A stretch of DNA of 64,000 nucleotides from Amycolatopsis mediterranei (GTDB taxonomy: Bacteria; Actinomycetota; Actinomycetes; Mycobacteriales; Pseudonocardiaceae), in contig NZ_CP100416.1 in the NCBI RefSeq assembly GCF_026017845.1, positions 10,262,081 to 10,326,080 on the forward strand, given 5' to 3'. A model generated the notes under the pieces. It saw only the letters and a list, made by a program, of their open reading frames with translations, was not told the DNA's origin and did no database searches. Positions 17,031-25,378 of this stretch are shown here, one piece after another. The number at the start of each line of letters is the position of its first letter. Position 1 is the first letter of the stretch. The position numbers and the translations under genes are program-made.

Positions 17031-17445
17031 CGAACACCGCCGCCTTCTCCTCTTCGCTGACCTTGTAGTCCTTCGCGGCTTCGCGCAGCTGGGAGACCAG
17101 GCGCTTCAGGCCGGCGACGTACTCACGGACCTGCCCGGCGTAGGAGCGGTCGCCGTCGGCGATGAGGGAGTTCCAGGCCTGGACCGACTGGGTGCTGATC
17201 ACGTCGGCGGACGGCGCGTCGATCCGCAGCTGGCCGAGCCGGGTCAGCAGCTGGTCTTCGAGGGCGTTCGCCTGCTCTTCGACAATCCGGGCGACGTCGA
17301 GGAGCTTGTCCGGGTGGACCAGGACGTCCGCGGCGGCCGGTACCACCGGGACGGCCGAGCTGAGGTCTTGCGGGGGTCCGGGTGGCGGAGCCCCCGGCCC
17401 GGGGCGAAGCCCCGGAACAACGCTGTCGTACGAGGGTCCTGACAT
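17005..17445 (-). CDS. Helical ESX-module protein with repeat-encoded N-terminus
   Basis: The 146-residue protein has a Pro/Gly-rich N-terminus (residues about 9-26, GLRPGPGAPPPGPPQ) and a helical body (HPDKLLDVARIVEEQANAL, AWNSLIADGDRSYAGQVREYVAGLKRLVSQL) of WXG100/PE-like size. The N-terminal stretch is encoded by a copy of the palindromic REP-like element. The ATG at 17445 follows GGGGAG closely; an ATG at 17463 is in frame. It is the first gene of the six-gene ESX-substrate operon and could be the dimer partner of the PPE protein. I know no named family for it. Confidence 0.68.
   Translation of the reverse strand: MSGPSYDSVVPGLRPGPGAPPPGPPQDLSSAVPVVPAAADVLVHPDKLLDVARIVEEQANALEDQLLTRLGQLRIDAPSADVISTQSVQAWNSLIADGDRSYAGQVREYVAGLKRLVSQLREAAKDYKVSEEEKAAVFGDRGKHGA
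17371..17415 (+). repeat. Palindromic REP-like element, copy B, inside a coding region
   Basis: The sequence GGGGGTCCGGGTGGCGGA, GCCCCCGGCC, CGGGGCGAAGCCCCGG matches the other copies. It is 45 bases long, a multiple of three, and lies within codons 11-25 of the ESX-module gene at 17005-17445. There it is translated without disturbing the frame. Confidence 0.85.
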
Positions 17446-17567
17446 GCGCTCCCCTGACGTCATACGGACAGTGACCGGCCGGCTCCCGTCGAGGCTACCA
17501 ACGCGGAGGTGACAGGAGCCTGAGTTTGGACGCAGAGTGCGCCCGGCCGGTTCCCCGATCCGTGGAA

Positions 17568-18842
17568 TCAGGCGCGCTGTTTCGCCGCCGGGGCGCCGAC
17601 CTCGCCGTTCGCCGCCTTCAGCGCGATGTCCGTGCGGTGGTGGGAGCCCGCGAGGTGCACCTTCTCGACCGTCTCGTACGCGTGCTTGCGCGCCGACTTG
17701 AGCGTCTTGCCGGTGCCGACCACCGACAGCACGCGGCCGCCGGAGGAGACGACGGCGCCGTCGTCCCGGCGGCGGGTGCCGGCGTGCAGGACGCCTTCCA
17801 GCTCGGCCCCGGTGATGACGTCGCCGGTGTGCGGCTTGCCCGGGTAGCCGTCGGCGGCGATCACGACGGTGACCGCGGCGCCGGCCGCCCACTCCAGCGG
17901 CGGGTGCTCGGCGAGCTTGCCGGTGGCGGTGGCGTGCATCAGCCCGGCGATCGGGGTGCGCAGCAGGGCCAGCACGACCTGCGTCTCCGGGTCGCCGAAG
18001 CGGCAGTTGAACTCGATGACCTGCGGGCCGTCGGAGGTCAGCGCGAGACCGGCGTAGAGCAGGCCGGAGAACGGCGCACCGCGGTTCACCAGCTCGTCGG
18101 CAACCGGCTGGACGACGGTCTCGACCAGCTCGTCGACCAGGTTCTCGGGCGCCCAGGGCAGCGGTGCGTAGGCCCCCATACCGCCGGTGTTGGGCCCGGC
18201 GTCGTCGTCGCCGACGCGCTTGAAGTCCTGCGCGGGCAGCAGCGGGACGACGGTGTTGCCGTCGACGAAGCAGAACAGCGACGCCTCCGGGCCGTCCAAA
18301 AAGGACTCGAGCAGGACCGGGTGCCCGCCGTCGAGCAGCATGATGGCGTGCTTGCGCGCGACGTCGTAGTCGGTGGTGACGACCACGCCCTTGCCGGCGG
18401 CCAGCCCGTCGTCCTTGACGACCCAGGTGGGGCCGAAGCGGGAGAGCGCGGCGTCGAGGCGGGCCGGGTTGTCGACGACCTCGCAGCGCGCGGTCGGCAC
18501 GTTCGCGGCGGACATGACGTCCTTGGCGAAGGCCTTCGACCCTTCGATCCGGGCGGCGGCGGCCGAGGGGCCGAAGCAGGCGATGCCGGCCTTGCGCACG
18601 GCGTCGGCGACGCCGGCGACGAGCGGCACCTCCGGCCCGACCACGACGAGGTCGGCCTGCCAGCTCTTCGCGAGCCCGGCGACCGCTTCCGGATCGGCGG
18701 CTTCGACGCCGAGCTGTTCGGCGACCGCGGCGGTCCCGGCGTTGCCGGGCGCGCAGGCCAGGGCCGTGACGGTGGGGTCACCGGAGGCCGCGAGGACGAG
18801 TGCATGCTCTCGGGCGCCGGAGCCGATTACCAGTACGCGCAC
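17568..18842 (-). CDS. purD: Phosphoribosylamine-glycine ligase (GARS)
   Basis: The 424-residue ATP-grasp enzyme begins MRVLVIGSGAREHALVLAAS and shows GNAGTAAVAEQL, VVVGPEVPLVAGVAD, GPSAAAARIEGSKAFAK, WVVKDDGLAAGKGVVV, GPNTGGMGAYAPLP and IEFNCRFGDPETQVVL, the full set of PurD motifs. It ligates glycine to phosphoribosylamine in the second step of purine synthesis. The start is the GTG at 18842; longer frames run into a palindromic repeat. No partner purine gene is adjacent. Confidence 0.96.
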   Translation of the reverse strand: MRVLVIGSGAREHALVLAASGDPTVTALACAPGNAGTAAVAEQLGVEAADPEAVAGLAKSWQADLVVVGPEVPLVAGVADAVRKAGIACFGPSAAAARIEGSKAFAKDVMSAANVPTARCEVVDNPARLDAALSRFGPTWVVKDDGLAAGKGVVVTTDYDVARKHAIMLLDGGHPVLLESFLDGPEASLFCFVDGNTVVPLLPAQDFKRVGDDDAGPNTGGMGAYAPLPWAPENLVDELVETVVQPVADELVNRGAPFSGLLYAGLALTSDGPQVIEFNCRFGDPETQVVLALLRTPIAGLMHATATGKLAEHPPLEWAAGAAVTVVIAADGYPGKPHTGDVITGAELEGVLHAGTRRRDDGAVVSSGGRVLSVVGTGKTLKSARKHAYETVEKVHLAGSHHRTDIALKAANGEVGAPAAKQRA

Positions 18843-18918
18843 ACCGCACAGCGTATCCGGCGAGGTTCGCGCCGGACATTTCGCCGTCCCCCGGGGCCCG
18901 GCCGGGCCGCCTCCGTAC

Positions 18919-18971
18919 GCAGTGAATGACTCATTCACTGCGTCGGACGCCAGGAATGAGTCATTCACCGC
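18919..18971. repeat. Dispersed GAATGACTCATTC palindrome pair, copy 1
   Basis: Two palindromes, GTGAATGACTCATTCAC at 18922-18938 and GAATGAGTCATTC at 18954-18966, face each other across GTCGGACGCCAG. The whole unit is an imperfect inverted repeat with arms of about 21 bases. It lies in the 277-base gap between the divergent purD and glycerophosphodiesterase genes. A nearly identical unit occurs at 36143-36195. Confidence 0.85.
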
Positions 18972-19119
18972 GTCGGGACGAGCCGTCGGAAGCCCGGGGA
19001 GAAGAGGAGTCCACGCGCCGTTTACCGAGGTGTTCGCCTGGATACGCACTTCGGACGCTTGCGGCGGTGAGGGTTGCGCGAGTAGTCAGGGTCAACCCTG
19101 TGTGAAAAGAGGTCACCAG

Positions 19120-20256
19120 ATGAAGCGCAAACGTGTCGGTCTCCTGGCACTGGCCGGGCTGGCGTTGCTGAGCGTCACCGGCGTCGCGGCGGGGTCGGCG
19201 AGTGCCGCCGAGAGCGGGTCCGCCGATGCGGCCGCGCGCGGACGGGGCCACCATGACCCCGTGATCATCGGACACCGCGGCGCGCCCGGGTACCGGCCGG
19301 AGCACACCCTCGCCTCCTACGAGCTCGCCTACCGGATGGGCGTCAACTGGGTCGACGTCGACCTCGTGCCCACCAAGGACGGCCAGCTGGTCGCCCGGCA
19401 CGAACCCGAGATCGGCGGCACCACCGACGTCGCGAAGCACCCGGAGTTCGCGAACCGGAAGAAGACCGTCGTGCTCGACGGGGTCACCACGACCGGGTGG
19501 TTCACCCAGGACTTCACGCTGGCCGAGCTGAAAACGCTGCGCGCGGTCGAGCGGATCCCGCAGAACCGGCCGCACAACACGCTGTACAACGGCCGCTACC
19601 AGATCGCCTCCTACCAGGAGGTCCTCGACCTGACCCAGCGCCTCGGCCGCGAGCTGCACCGGACGCTGGGCACCTACCCCGAGGTCAAGCACTCGACGTT
19701 CTTCCAGTCCATCGGCAACCCGACCGAGCCGAAGCTGGTCGCGATCCTGAAGCGCAACGGCCTCGACCGGCCGGACGCGCCCGCGATCATCCAGTCGTTC
19801 GAGGTGTCGAACCTGATCGCGCTGCACAAGCAGGTCCGGACGCCGCTGCTGCAGCTGACCTCGGCCACCGGCGCCCCGGCGGACTTCGTCGCGAACGGCG
19901 ACAAGCGGACGTACGCGGACCTCGTCACCCCGCAGGGGCTGCGCGAAGTCGCGAAGTACGCGAAGTACTTCGGGCCGGACAAGGCGCAGATCATCCCGCG
20001 GGACAAGAACGACAACCTGGGCACGCCGACCGCGCTCGTCGCGGACGCGCACCAGGCCGGCCTGAAGGTGCAGCCGTACACGTTCCGGAACGAGAACCCG
20101 TTCCTGCCCGCGAACCTGCGCTCGTCGGCCGAGCCGGACGCCTACGGTGACGTCTTCACCGAGGAGGAGGCGTTCTTCAAGGCCGGCGTCGACGGCTTCT
20201 TCGCCGACCAGCCGGACACCGCGCTGGAGTCGCTGCACACGTTCCTCGGCCGGTAA
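19120..20256 (+). CDS. Secreted glycerophosphodiester phosphodiesterase
   Basis: The 378-residue protein has a Sec signal peptide (KRKRVGLLALAGLALLSVTG...ASAAES, cleavage near residue 31) and a GDPD TIM barrel: IIGHRGAPGYRPEHTLASYELAYRMG, WVDVDLVPTKDGQLVARHE and C-terminal VDGFFADQPDTA. The HRG, PEHT and DVDLVPTKDG residues supply the metal site and catalytic His. It resembles GlpQ, which splits glycerophosphodiesters into glycerol-3-phosphate and an alcohol outside the cell. AGAGG lies 7 bases before the ATG. The hairpin after it may be its terminator. Confidence 0.9.
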   Translation: MKRKRVGLLALAGLALLSVTGVAAGSASAAESGSADAAARGRGHHDPVIIGHRGAPGYRPEHTLASYELAYRMGVNWVDVDLVPTKDGQLVARHEPEIGGTTDVAKHPEFANRKKTVVLDGVTTTGWFTQDFTLAELKTLRAVERIPQNRPHNTLYNGRYQIASYQEVLDLTQRLGRELHRTLGTYPEVKHSTFFQSIGNPTEPKLVAILKRNGLDRPDAPAIIQSFEVSNLIALHKQVRTPLLQLTSATGAPADFVANGDKRTYADLVTPQGLREVAKYAKYFGPDKAQIIPRDKNDNLGTPTALVADAHQAGLKVQPYTFRNENPFLPANLRSSAEPDAYGDVFTEEEAFFKAGVDGFFADQPDTALESLHTFLGR

Positions 20257-20267
20257 TCGCTTTGCCG

Positions 20268-20312
20268 CGAAGGGCGCGCTCGTGGACGCTGTGTCCATGA
20301 GCGCGCCCTTCG
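20268..20312 (+). promoter_or_regulatory. Long perfect hairpin covering the start codons of the next gene
   Basis: CGAAGGGCGCGCTC at 20268-20281 is perfectly complementary to GAGCGCGCCCTTCG at 20299-20312. The loop bases extend the stem by a G-U pair and TGGAC/GTCCA, giving about 20 base pairs around the five-base loop GCTGT. The candidate GTG (20282) and ATG (20297) starts of the serine hydrolase gene and the AAGGG ribosome-binding site all lie inside it. It begins 12 bases after the stop of the glycerophosphodiesterase gene. It could stop transcription from upstream, block translation of the next gene, or both. Confidence 0.7.
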
Positions 20313-21250
20313 GCGACTTGGCCGCGAACCACGGTTTCTCCGGCGTCGTCCTGGTGAACCGGGGTGACGAGACGCTGGTCTCGGAGGCGTACGGGTACGC
20401 GCACCTCGCCCACGGCGTCGAGAACACGATCGACACGCGGTTCGCCATCGCCAGTGGCACCAAGGGGTTCACCGCTCTGGTCGTCATCGGCCTGATCGCC
20501 GAGGGGAGGCTGGCGCTTTCGACGACCGCGCGCGAGGTCCTCGGCGACGACCTGCCGCTGATCGACGACCGCGTCACCGTCGAGCACCTGCTGACGCACA
20601 CCTCCGGCATCGGCGACTACTGCGACGAAGAGGCGGATCCACCGCCACCACCGACTCCGCTCCTCGCCACGTCGGCCGACTACCTCGCCGCCCTCGACGG
20701 GTACCCGCAGGTTTCTCCGCCCGGCACGGAGTTCCGCTACCACAACGGCGCCTTCGCCGTGCTCGGCCTGATCGCCGAACGGATCGCGCGCATACCTTTC
20801 GCCGACCTCGTCCGGCTCCGGGTGACCGAGCCGGCGGGCATGACGGACACGGCGTTCCTCCGCTCGGACGCGCTGCCCGCCCGGACGGCCACCGGCTACC
20901 TGGAAGACGGCCGCACCAACGTGTTCAGCCTCCCCGTAGTGGGCTTCGCCGACGGCGGGATCTACAGCTCCGCCCCGGACTTCCGGAAGTTCTGGCCCGC
21001 GCTGCTCGACGGCCGGATCGTGCCGCGCGAGTGGGTGGCCCGGATGCTCCGCCCGCACGCGGCGGGCTACGGGCTCGGCTTCTGGCTGCCGCGGCCGGGG
21101 GTGGTGCACCTGGACGGCGGCGACCACGGCGTCACGTTCTGGAGCACGCACGAGCCGGCGTCCGGGCTCACCGCGACGCTGATCTCGAACAACCACCGAG
21201 GTGGCGGGCCCCTCCTGAGGTGGCTGGACGAGTTCTTGACGAAGGCTTGA
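20282..21250 (+). CDS. Serine hydrolase, beta-lactamase/class C-like fold
   Basis: The protein has about 322 residues with the serine beta-lactamase fold: SxxK in ASGTKGF (nucleophile Ser near residue 61), YxN as YHN in FRYHNGAF, and a late HLDGGDHG standing for the HXG/KTG strand. LTHTSGIGDY and GYGLGFWL are typical of family members that act as esterases or D-aminopeptidases. No signal peptide is seen. The GTG at 20282 has AAGGG 7 bases upstream; the ATG at 20297 is the alternative. Both starts sit inside a strong hairpin. The substrate is unknown. Confidence 0.82.
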   Translation: MDAVSMSAPFGDLAANHGFSGVVLVNRGDETLVSEAYGYAHLAHGVENTIDTRFAIASGTKGFTALVVIGLIAEGRLALSTTAREVLGDDLPLIDDRVTVEHLLTHTSGIGDYCDEEADPPPPPTPLLATSADYLAALDGYPQVSPPGTEFRYHNGAFAVLGLIAERIARIPFADLVRLRVTEPAGMTDTAFLRSDALPARTATGYLEDGRTNVFSLPVVGFADGGIYSSAPDFRKFWPALLDGRIVPREWVARMLRPHAAGYGLGFWLPRPGVVHLDGGDHGVTFWSTHEPASGLTATLISNNHRGGGPLLRWLDEFLTKA

Positions 21251-21320
21251 CACCCTCCGGTACCGGGGCTACCTTCGGCGAATTCAATGGTCTGGCCGCA
21301 TACCTTTCAAGAGGTGCCCG

Positions 21321-22853
21321 ATGGATGTTTCCGACCAGCAGACCACCCCCGACGACGACGCCGCCCGGCTGCACCAGCTGGGATACGCCCAAGAACTCAA
21401 ACGGACGATGTCGGCGTTCTCGAACTTCGCCGTCTCCTTCACGATCATCTCGATCCTCTCCGGCTGCCTCACGCTCTACGGCACCGGCATGAAGACCGGT
21501 GGGCCGGCCGCGATGATCTGGGGCTGGGTCCTGGTCGGCTTCTTCGTGATCCTCGTCGGCCTCGGCATGGCGGAGGTGTGCTCCAGCTACCCGACCGCGG
21601 GTGGGTTGTACTACTGGGCGGCGAAACTGGCCCCGCGCAACGGCGCGGCCTGGTCGTGGTTCACCGGCTGGTTCAACCTGGTCGGCCAGATCGCCGTCAC
21701 GGCGGGCATCGACTTCGGCGCCGCGCTGTTCCTCAACGCGTTCCTCGATCTGCAATGGGGCTTCGCGGCCACGCCCGGGCACACGATCCTGCTCCTGGCG
21801 ATCATCCTCGTGGTGCACGGCCTGCTGAACACCTTCGGCGTCCGGCTGGTCGCGATCCTCAACAACGTCAGCGTGTGGTGGCACCTCATCGGGGTGCTGG
21901 TCATCGTGGGCGTGCTGACCTTCGTGCCCGCCAAGCACCAGGACGCCTCCTTCGTCTTCGGGGAGTTCGTCAACAAGACCGGCTGGAGCTCGCCGATCTA
22001 CGTGTTCGCGCTGGGCCTCCTGCTCGCGCAGTACACGCTGACCGGGTACGACGCTTCGGCGCACATGACCGAGGAGACGAAGAACGCCGCCAAGGCCGGG
22101 CCGCGCGGCATCGTCACCTCGATCCTCGTCTCCCTGGTCGCCGGCTGGATCCTGCTGATCGGCCTGACCTTCGCGATCCAGGACTACGACGGCGCGGTCG
22201 ACTCCGGGACCGGGGTGCCGCCCGCTCAGATCTTCATCGACGCCACCGGGGTCACCACCGGCAAGTTCCTCCTGCTCATCTGCATCGGCGCACAGCTGTT
22301 CTGCGGGATGTCGTCCGTGACGGCGAACTCGCGGATGATCTACGCCTTCGCCCGTGACGGCGCGATCCCGGGCTCGAGCTTCTGGCACCGGATCAACAAG
22401 CGCACCCAGACGCCGACCAACGCCGTCTGGCTCGCCGCCATCGGCGCCTTGATCCTCGCCCTGCCGTACTTGTGGAGCGCGACGGCGTACTACGCGGTCA
22501 CCTCCATCGCGGTCGTGGGTCTCTACGTGGCCTACGTGATTCCCGTGTTCCTGCGGGTCCGGCGAGGCGACTCGTTCGAACCGGGCCCGTGGCACCTCGG
22601 CAAGTGGGGGAAGCCGATCGGCATCGTCGCGTCGATCTGGGTCGCGTTCATCTTCGTGCTGTTCATGCTTCCCCCGGCGTCGCCGGTGACCGTGGACTCG
22701 TTCAACTACACGCCGATCGCCTTCCTCGTGGTGCTGGGCGGGGCCGGCCTGTGGTGGGTGGTTTCGGCCCGAAAGTGGTTCACCGGGCCGAAGGTCCAGG
22801 GTTCCGAGGCGGAACTGGCCGCAGTGGAACAGGAACTGAAGGAGCTGGGCTGA
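21321..22853 (+). CDS. APC-superfamily amino acid permease
   Basis: The 510-residue integral membrane protein has about 12 hydrophobic segments and the amino acid/choline transporter signature: LGYAQELKRTMSAFSNFAVSFTIISILSG, GGLYYWAAKLAP, FTGYDASAHMTEETKNA and ANSRMIYAFARDGAIPGS. It should import an amino acid, GABA or a related amine with a proton. AGAGG precedes the ATG at 21321 by 8 bases. A strong terminator follows, and the next gene is convergent, so it is monocistronic. Confidence 0.9.
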   Translation: MDVSDQQTTPDDDAARLHQLGYAQELKRTMSAFSNFAVSFTIISILSGCLTLYGTGMKTGGPAAMIWGWVLVGFFVILVGLGMAEVCSSYPTAGGLYYWAAKLAPRNGAAWSWFTGWFNLVGQIAVTAGIDFGAALFLNAFLDLQWGFAATPGHTILLLAIILVVHGLLNTFGVRLVAILNNVSVWWHLIGVLVIVGVLTFVPAKHQDASFVFGEFVNKTGWSSPIYVFALGLLLAQYTLTGYDASAHMTEETKNAAKAGPRGIVTSILVSLVAGWILLIGLTFAIQDYDGAVDSGTGVPPAQIFIDATGVTTGKFLLLICIGAQLFCGMSSVTANSRMIYAFARDGAIPGSSFWHRINKRTQTPTNAVWLAAIGALILALPYLWSATAYYAVTSIAVVGLYVAYVIPVFLRVRRGDSFEPGPWHLGKWGKPIGIVASIWVAFIFVLFMLPPASPVTVDSFNYTPIAFLVVLGGAGLWWVVSARKWFTGPKVQGSEAELAAVEQELKELG

Positions 22854-22863
22854 CGTCGGGCGC

Positions 22864-22899
22864 AGTGGTGAGGGAGCCGGAAGACTCCCTCACCACTTT
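22864..22899. terminator. Bidirectional terminator hairpin between permease and membrane protein
   Basis: AGTGGTGAGGGAG (22864-22876) pairs perfectly with CTCCCTCACCACT (22885-22897) around an eight-base loop and runs into TTT on the plus strand. It lies between convergent genes, 11 bases after the permease stop. Confidence 0.88.
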
Positions 22900-22905
22900 G
22901 CGCGT

Positions 22906-23775
22906 TCAATCGGCGGGCGCGCCGAGGGCGTCCTCCCGTTCGGCGCGGCGGCGCAGCAGGTCGTACTGGCAGCCGAGCTCGTAGGCCTGGTCCTCGTACT
23001 CGCGCTTGGCGGCCAGGTGCGGCCGGACGCACTCGCTGTAGTGGCGCAGGTCGTCCTGTTCCAATGAGCCGTCGCGGAACGCCGTCCAGAACACCAGCGT
23101 CGCCGACACGACCATGACGAGCGCGACGAGCACCGCCATCAGCAGCGCGAGGCCGTTCATCCCGGACAGCAGCCCCTCGGTGGAGACCCGGACGAACATC
23201 ACCACGCCCATCAGGCCCACCAGCAGCCCGACGGTGAGCAGGCTCAGCTTGGCGCCGGTGGACAGCTTGTGCCACTCCAGCTGGCGGCGGTGGTTCTTGT
23301 GCTGGCGCTGGTTGTGGCCCAGGTGGTGCAAGGAGGTCGCGGCGCCGACGGTGGCCAGCACCGAGATCACGACACTGATGAGCAGCGGCAGGCCCAGCGG
23401 TGCCGTCCAGTCGACGTTGAACACCGAACTGGCCAGCCACAACATGATCGGCAGGTCGACCACGGTGACGGTGAGCATGGTCAGCACCCGGGTGAGCCGG
23501 TTGACGCGGCGGTGACGCAGGCTGCCGCGCACCTGTTCCAGCTCGATCAGCCCGTCGAGGAGGCCGGCCCGGGCGTGGGCCTCGGCGACCGTCAGGTTCT
23601 GCCCGTGCGGGCCGACGACGTGATCGTCCATCACCCGGTCGGCCAGGTAGCGCAGTTCCCGGATCCGGGCGAGCAACCGATCCCCGGCCGCCGAGGAGCC
23701 TCCGGTGTGTTCCCGCTCCTGCGGGCGCCGCGGCTGCGGGAGTGGCAGGTTGCGCGTCTCTTCGCTGCTGGTCAT
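22906..23775 (-). CDS. Membrane protein of unknown function, about four helices
   Basis: The 289-residue protein has a hydrophilic N-terminal 90 residues, four probable membrane helices between about 100 and 225 (TRVLTMLTVTVVDLPIMLWL, GLPLLISVVISVLATVGAA, AKLSLLTVGLLVGLMGVVMF, GLALLMAVLVALVMVVSATL) and a charged, helical C-terminal tail. I do not recognise a family. It begins 19 bases after the stop of the OmpA-like lipoprotein gene on the same strand, so the two probably form an envelope-related operon. Confidence 0.72.
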   Translation of the reverse strand: MTSSEETRNLPLPQPRRPQEREHTGGSSAAGDRLLARIRELRYLADRVMDDHVVGPHGQNLTVAEAHARAGLLDGLIELEQVRGSLRHRRVNRLTRVLTMLTVTVVDLPIMLWLASSVFNVDWTAPLGLPLLISVVISVLATVGAATSLHHLGHNQRQHKNHRRQLEWHKLSTGAKLSLLTVGLLVGLMGVVMFVRVSTEGLLSGMNGLALLMAVLVALVMVVSATLVFWTAFRDGSLEQDDLRHYSECVRPHLAAKREYEDQAYELGCQYDLLRRRAEREDALGAPAD

Positions 23776-23794
23776 GGCGGTACCTCCTCGTCTG

Positions 23795-25069
23795 CTAGTA
23801 AGCGATCTCCACCCGCCGCATCGCGGCTGCCGCGGCTTCGTCGAACCGGCCGCCGGCCATCGCCGTCCGGTCGGGCTGAGTGCCGACCCCGGCCGCGTCG
23901 ACCCGCTGACGCACCCCGGCCTGGCGAAGCGCGTCGGACACGACTTGGGCGCGCAGGTCGGCGAGGGCCTGGCGGCCGGCCGCGGTCGACCCCGGCGGAT
24001 CGGCGGCGTAGCCCCGGACGGTCACCACCGCACCGGGCCGGCCCGCCAGCGCGGCGGTGATGCTCCCGGCGAGAGTCCGCAGCAGGTCCAGGGCGCCGGG
24101 TGACAGCACCGCGGAGTCGCCCGTGAACCCGAGCGCGCTGTCGGAGACGGTGGTGCTGATCCGGCCCGCGGGCCCGACCACCGACGTCACCCCGGGCACG
24201 GGCACGACCGGCGTGGCGACCGTGGTGCGTGGCGGCTCGGCAGCGACGCGCTTGTCGTCGAAGTCGCAGCGGCCGGCCTGCGCCCGCGCGCAGATCGCCT
24301 GCCAGTACTGCAGGAGTTTGTCGTGGGCGGGGCCGGGCAGGGGTGGCTGCCCGCCGGCGACACTGCCGAGCCCGGTGAACAGCACGTGCCAGTTTTCCAG
24401 GTGCGGCAGGGCGTTCTTGCCGGCCAGCTGGCTGGCAACCGCCTCCGGCTCGGCGTCCCAGCCGACCTGCCGCAGGTCGAAGGCCCCCGCCGTGCTCAGC
24501 CCGCTGCTCACCACGATCAGCCGGCCGGGAGGGACCCCGCGGACGGCGGCATCGATGCCGCCGAGCAGATCGAGCCCGGGCCGGGCGGCGGTCATGGCGG
24601 CGACCGTGTCGGCGACGAGCTGGACGTTGCGCTCGATCAGGGCCGGTCGTTGCAACCCGTGCTCCAGCGATCCGTCGGCTCGTCTCGGCGTCAGGACGAC
24701 CTGGCGCGAGTCGGCACCGTCGGCGGCCGCGACGAGCGCGACACTGCTCTGGCCGGAGCCCTGCGACGAGACATTTCCGCTGTTCGCGGCGGCGAGGAGG
24801 ATCTTGCGGGCCGGGTCGGTGAGGATGGGCCGGCGCTCGTTCGCGGTGCCGCTGACGACGATGAGGACGCGATCTCCGCCGGTGGGGTCGACTGCCTTCG
24901 CGGGGAGGGCACACCCGGCAACTGACACAGCGACCAACCCCAGTGCGGCAATTGCCGGACGGCGGTGGGTTCTCGGGTCGATCAGCGCGGAATCTTGCGG
25001 AATCCGCAGCGCGGACGCCGTGCGAGTGAGACGGGTTTTGGGGCCTGAACCGAAGTTGCAGGGCTTCAT
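23795..25069 (-). CDS. OmpA-like domain lipoprotein
   Basis: The 424-residue protein starts MKPCNFGSGPKT with GGAGGT 4 bases upstream, which decides the start. A hydrophobic segment near residues 40-57 (PAIAALGLVAVSVAGC) ends in a probable lipobox VAGC. The middle part (DRVLIVVSGTANERR, GLDLLGGIDAAVRG, GRLIVVSSGLST) looks like a von Willebrand-type or Rossmann-like fold. The C-terminal 100 residues (VTVRGYAADPPGSTAAGRQALADLRAQVVSDAL) form an OmpA/MotB peptidoglycan-binding-like domain. It should be anchored in the membrane and contact the cell wall. Confidence 0.75.
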   Translation of the reverse strand: MKPCNFGSGPKTRLTRTASALRIPQDSALIDPRTHRRPAIAALGLVAVSVAGCALPAKAVDPTGGDRVLIVVSGTANERRPILTDPARKILLAAANSGNVSSQGSGQSSVALVAAADGADSRQVVLTPRRADGSLEHGLQRPALIERNVQLVADTVAAMTAARPGLDLLGGIDAAVRGVPPGRLIVVSSGLSTAGAFDLRQVGWDAEPEAVASQLAGKNALPHLENWHVLFTGLGSVAGGQPPLPGPAHDKLLQYWQAICARAQAGRCDFDDKRVAAEPPRTTVATPVVPVPGVTSVVGPAGRISTTVSDSALGFTGDSAVLSPGALDLLRTLAGSITAALAGRPGAVVTVRGYAADPPGSTAAGRQALADLRAQVVSDALRQAGVRQRVDAAGVGTQPDRTAMAGGRFDEAAAAAMRRVEIAY

Positions 25070-25378
25070 GACGACCTCCCTGGGGCCGATGAGGCAACCA
25101 CAGGGTGACATTTGCCGAGTAACGATGTCAATTGCCGCGACGATGGAGAGGTGCGACCCTTTCCCGGCTGACACCCGGCGTTCCTTCGCTCCGGAGCCGA
25201 GCGCCGGGCAAAGCCGGGGCGTCGTGCCCTGAACGGAGTAGCGGAGGAGGTACCCTCGCCGCGGCAGGTGAACCGACCGTGACGCACACCCGTGCACCTG
25301 CCATGGAACCGCCCGGAGTTTGTCCAACAAGTGTCATCTTGGAGACGTCAAATGGCAGGGGAAGGGTAGGCTGGGCTG
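25070..25378. other. 309-base divergent intergenic region
   Basis: This gap separates the divergent OmpA-like lipoprotein and PfkB-kinase genes and must hold both promoters. Several short GC-rich hairpins can be drawn, for example CGCTC/GAGCG near 25185-25205, but I see no tRNA, open frame with credible start, or riboswitch motif I can name. Confidence 0.5.

Noticed and set aside
25070..25330. Possible c-di-AMP (ydaO) or other riboswitch in the leader of the OmpA-like lipoprotein gene
   Set aside because: Fragments such as GTCAGC and GGGAAAGGG look suggestive, but the conserved core and pairing of known classes could not be traced. A covariance-model search (for example Infernal with RF00379) with a significant hit would change this.
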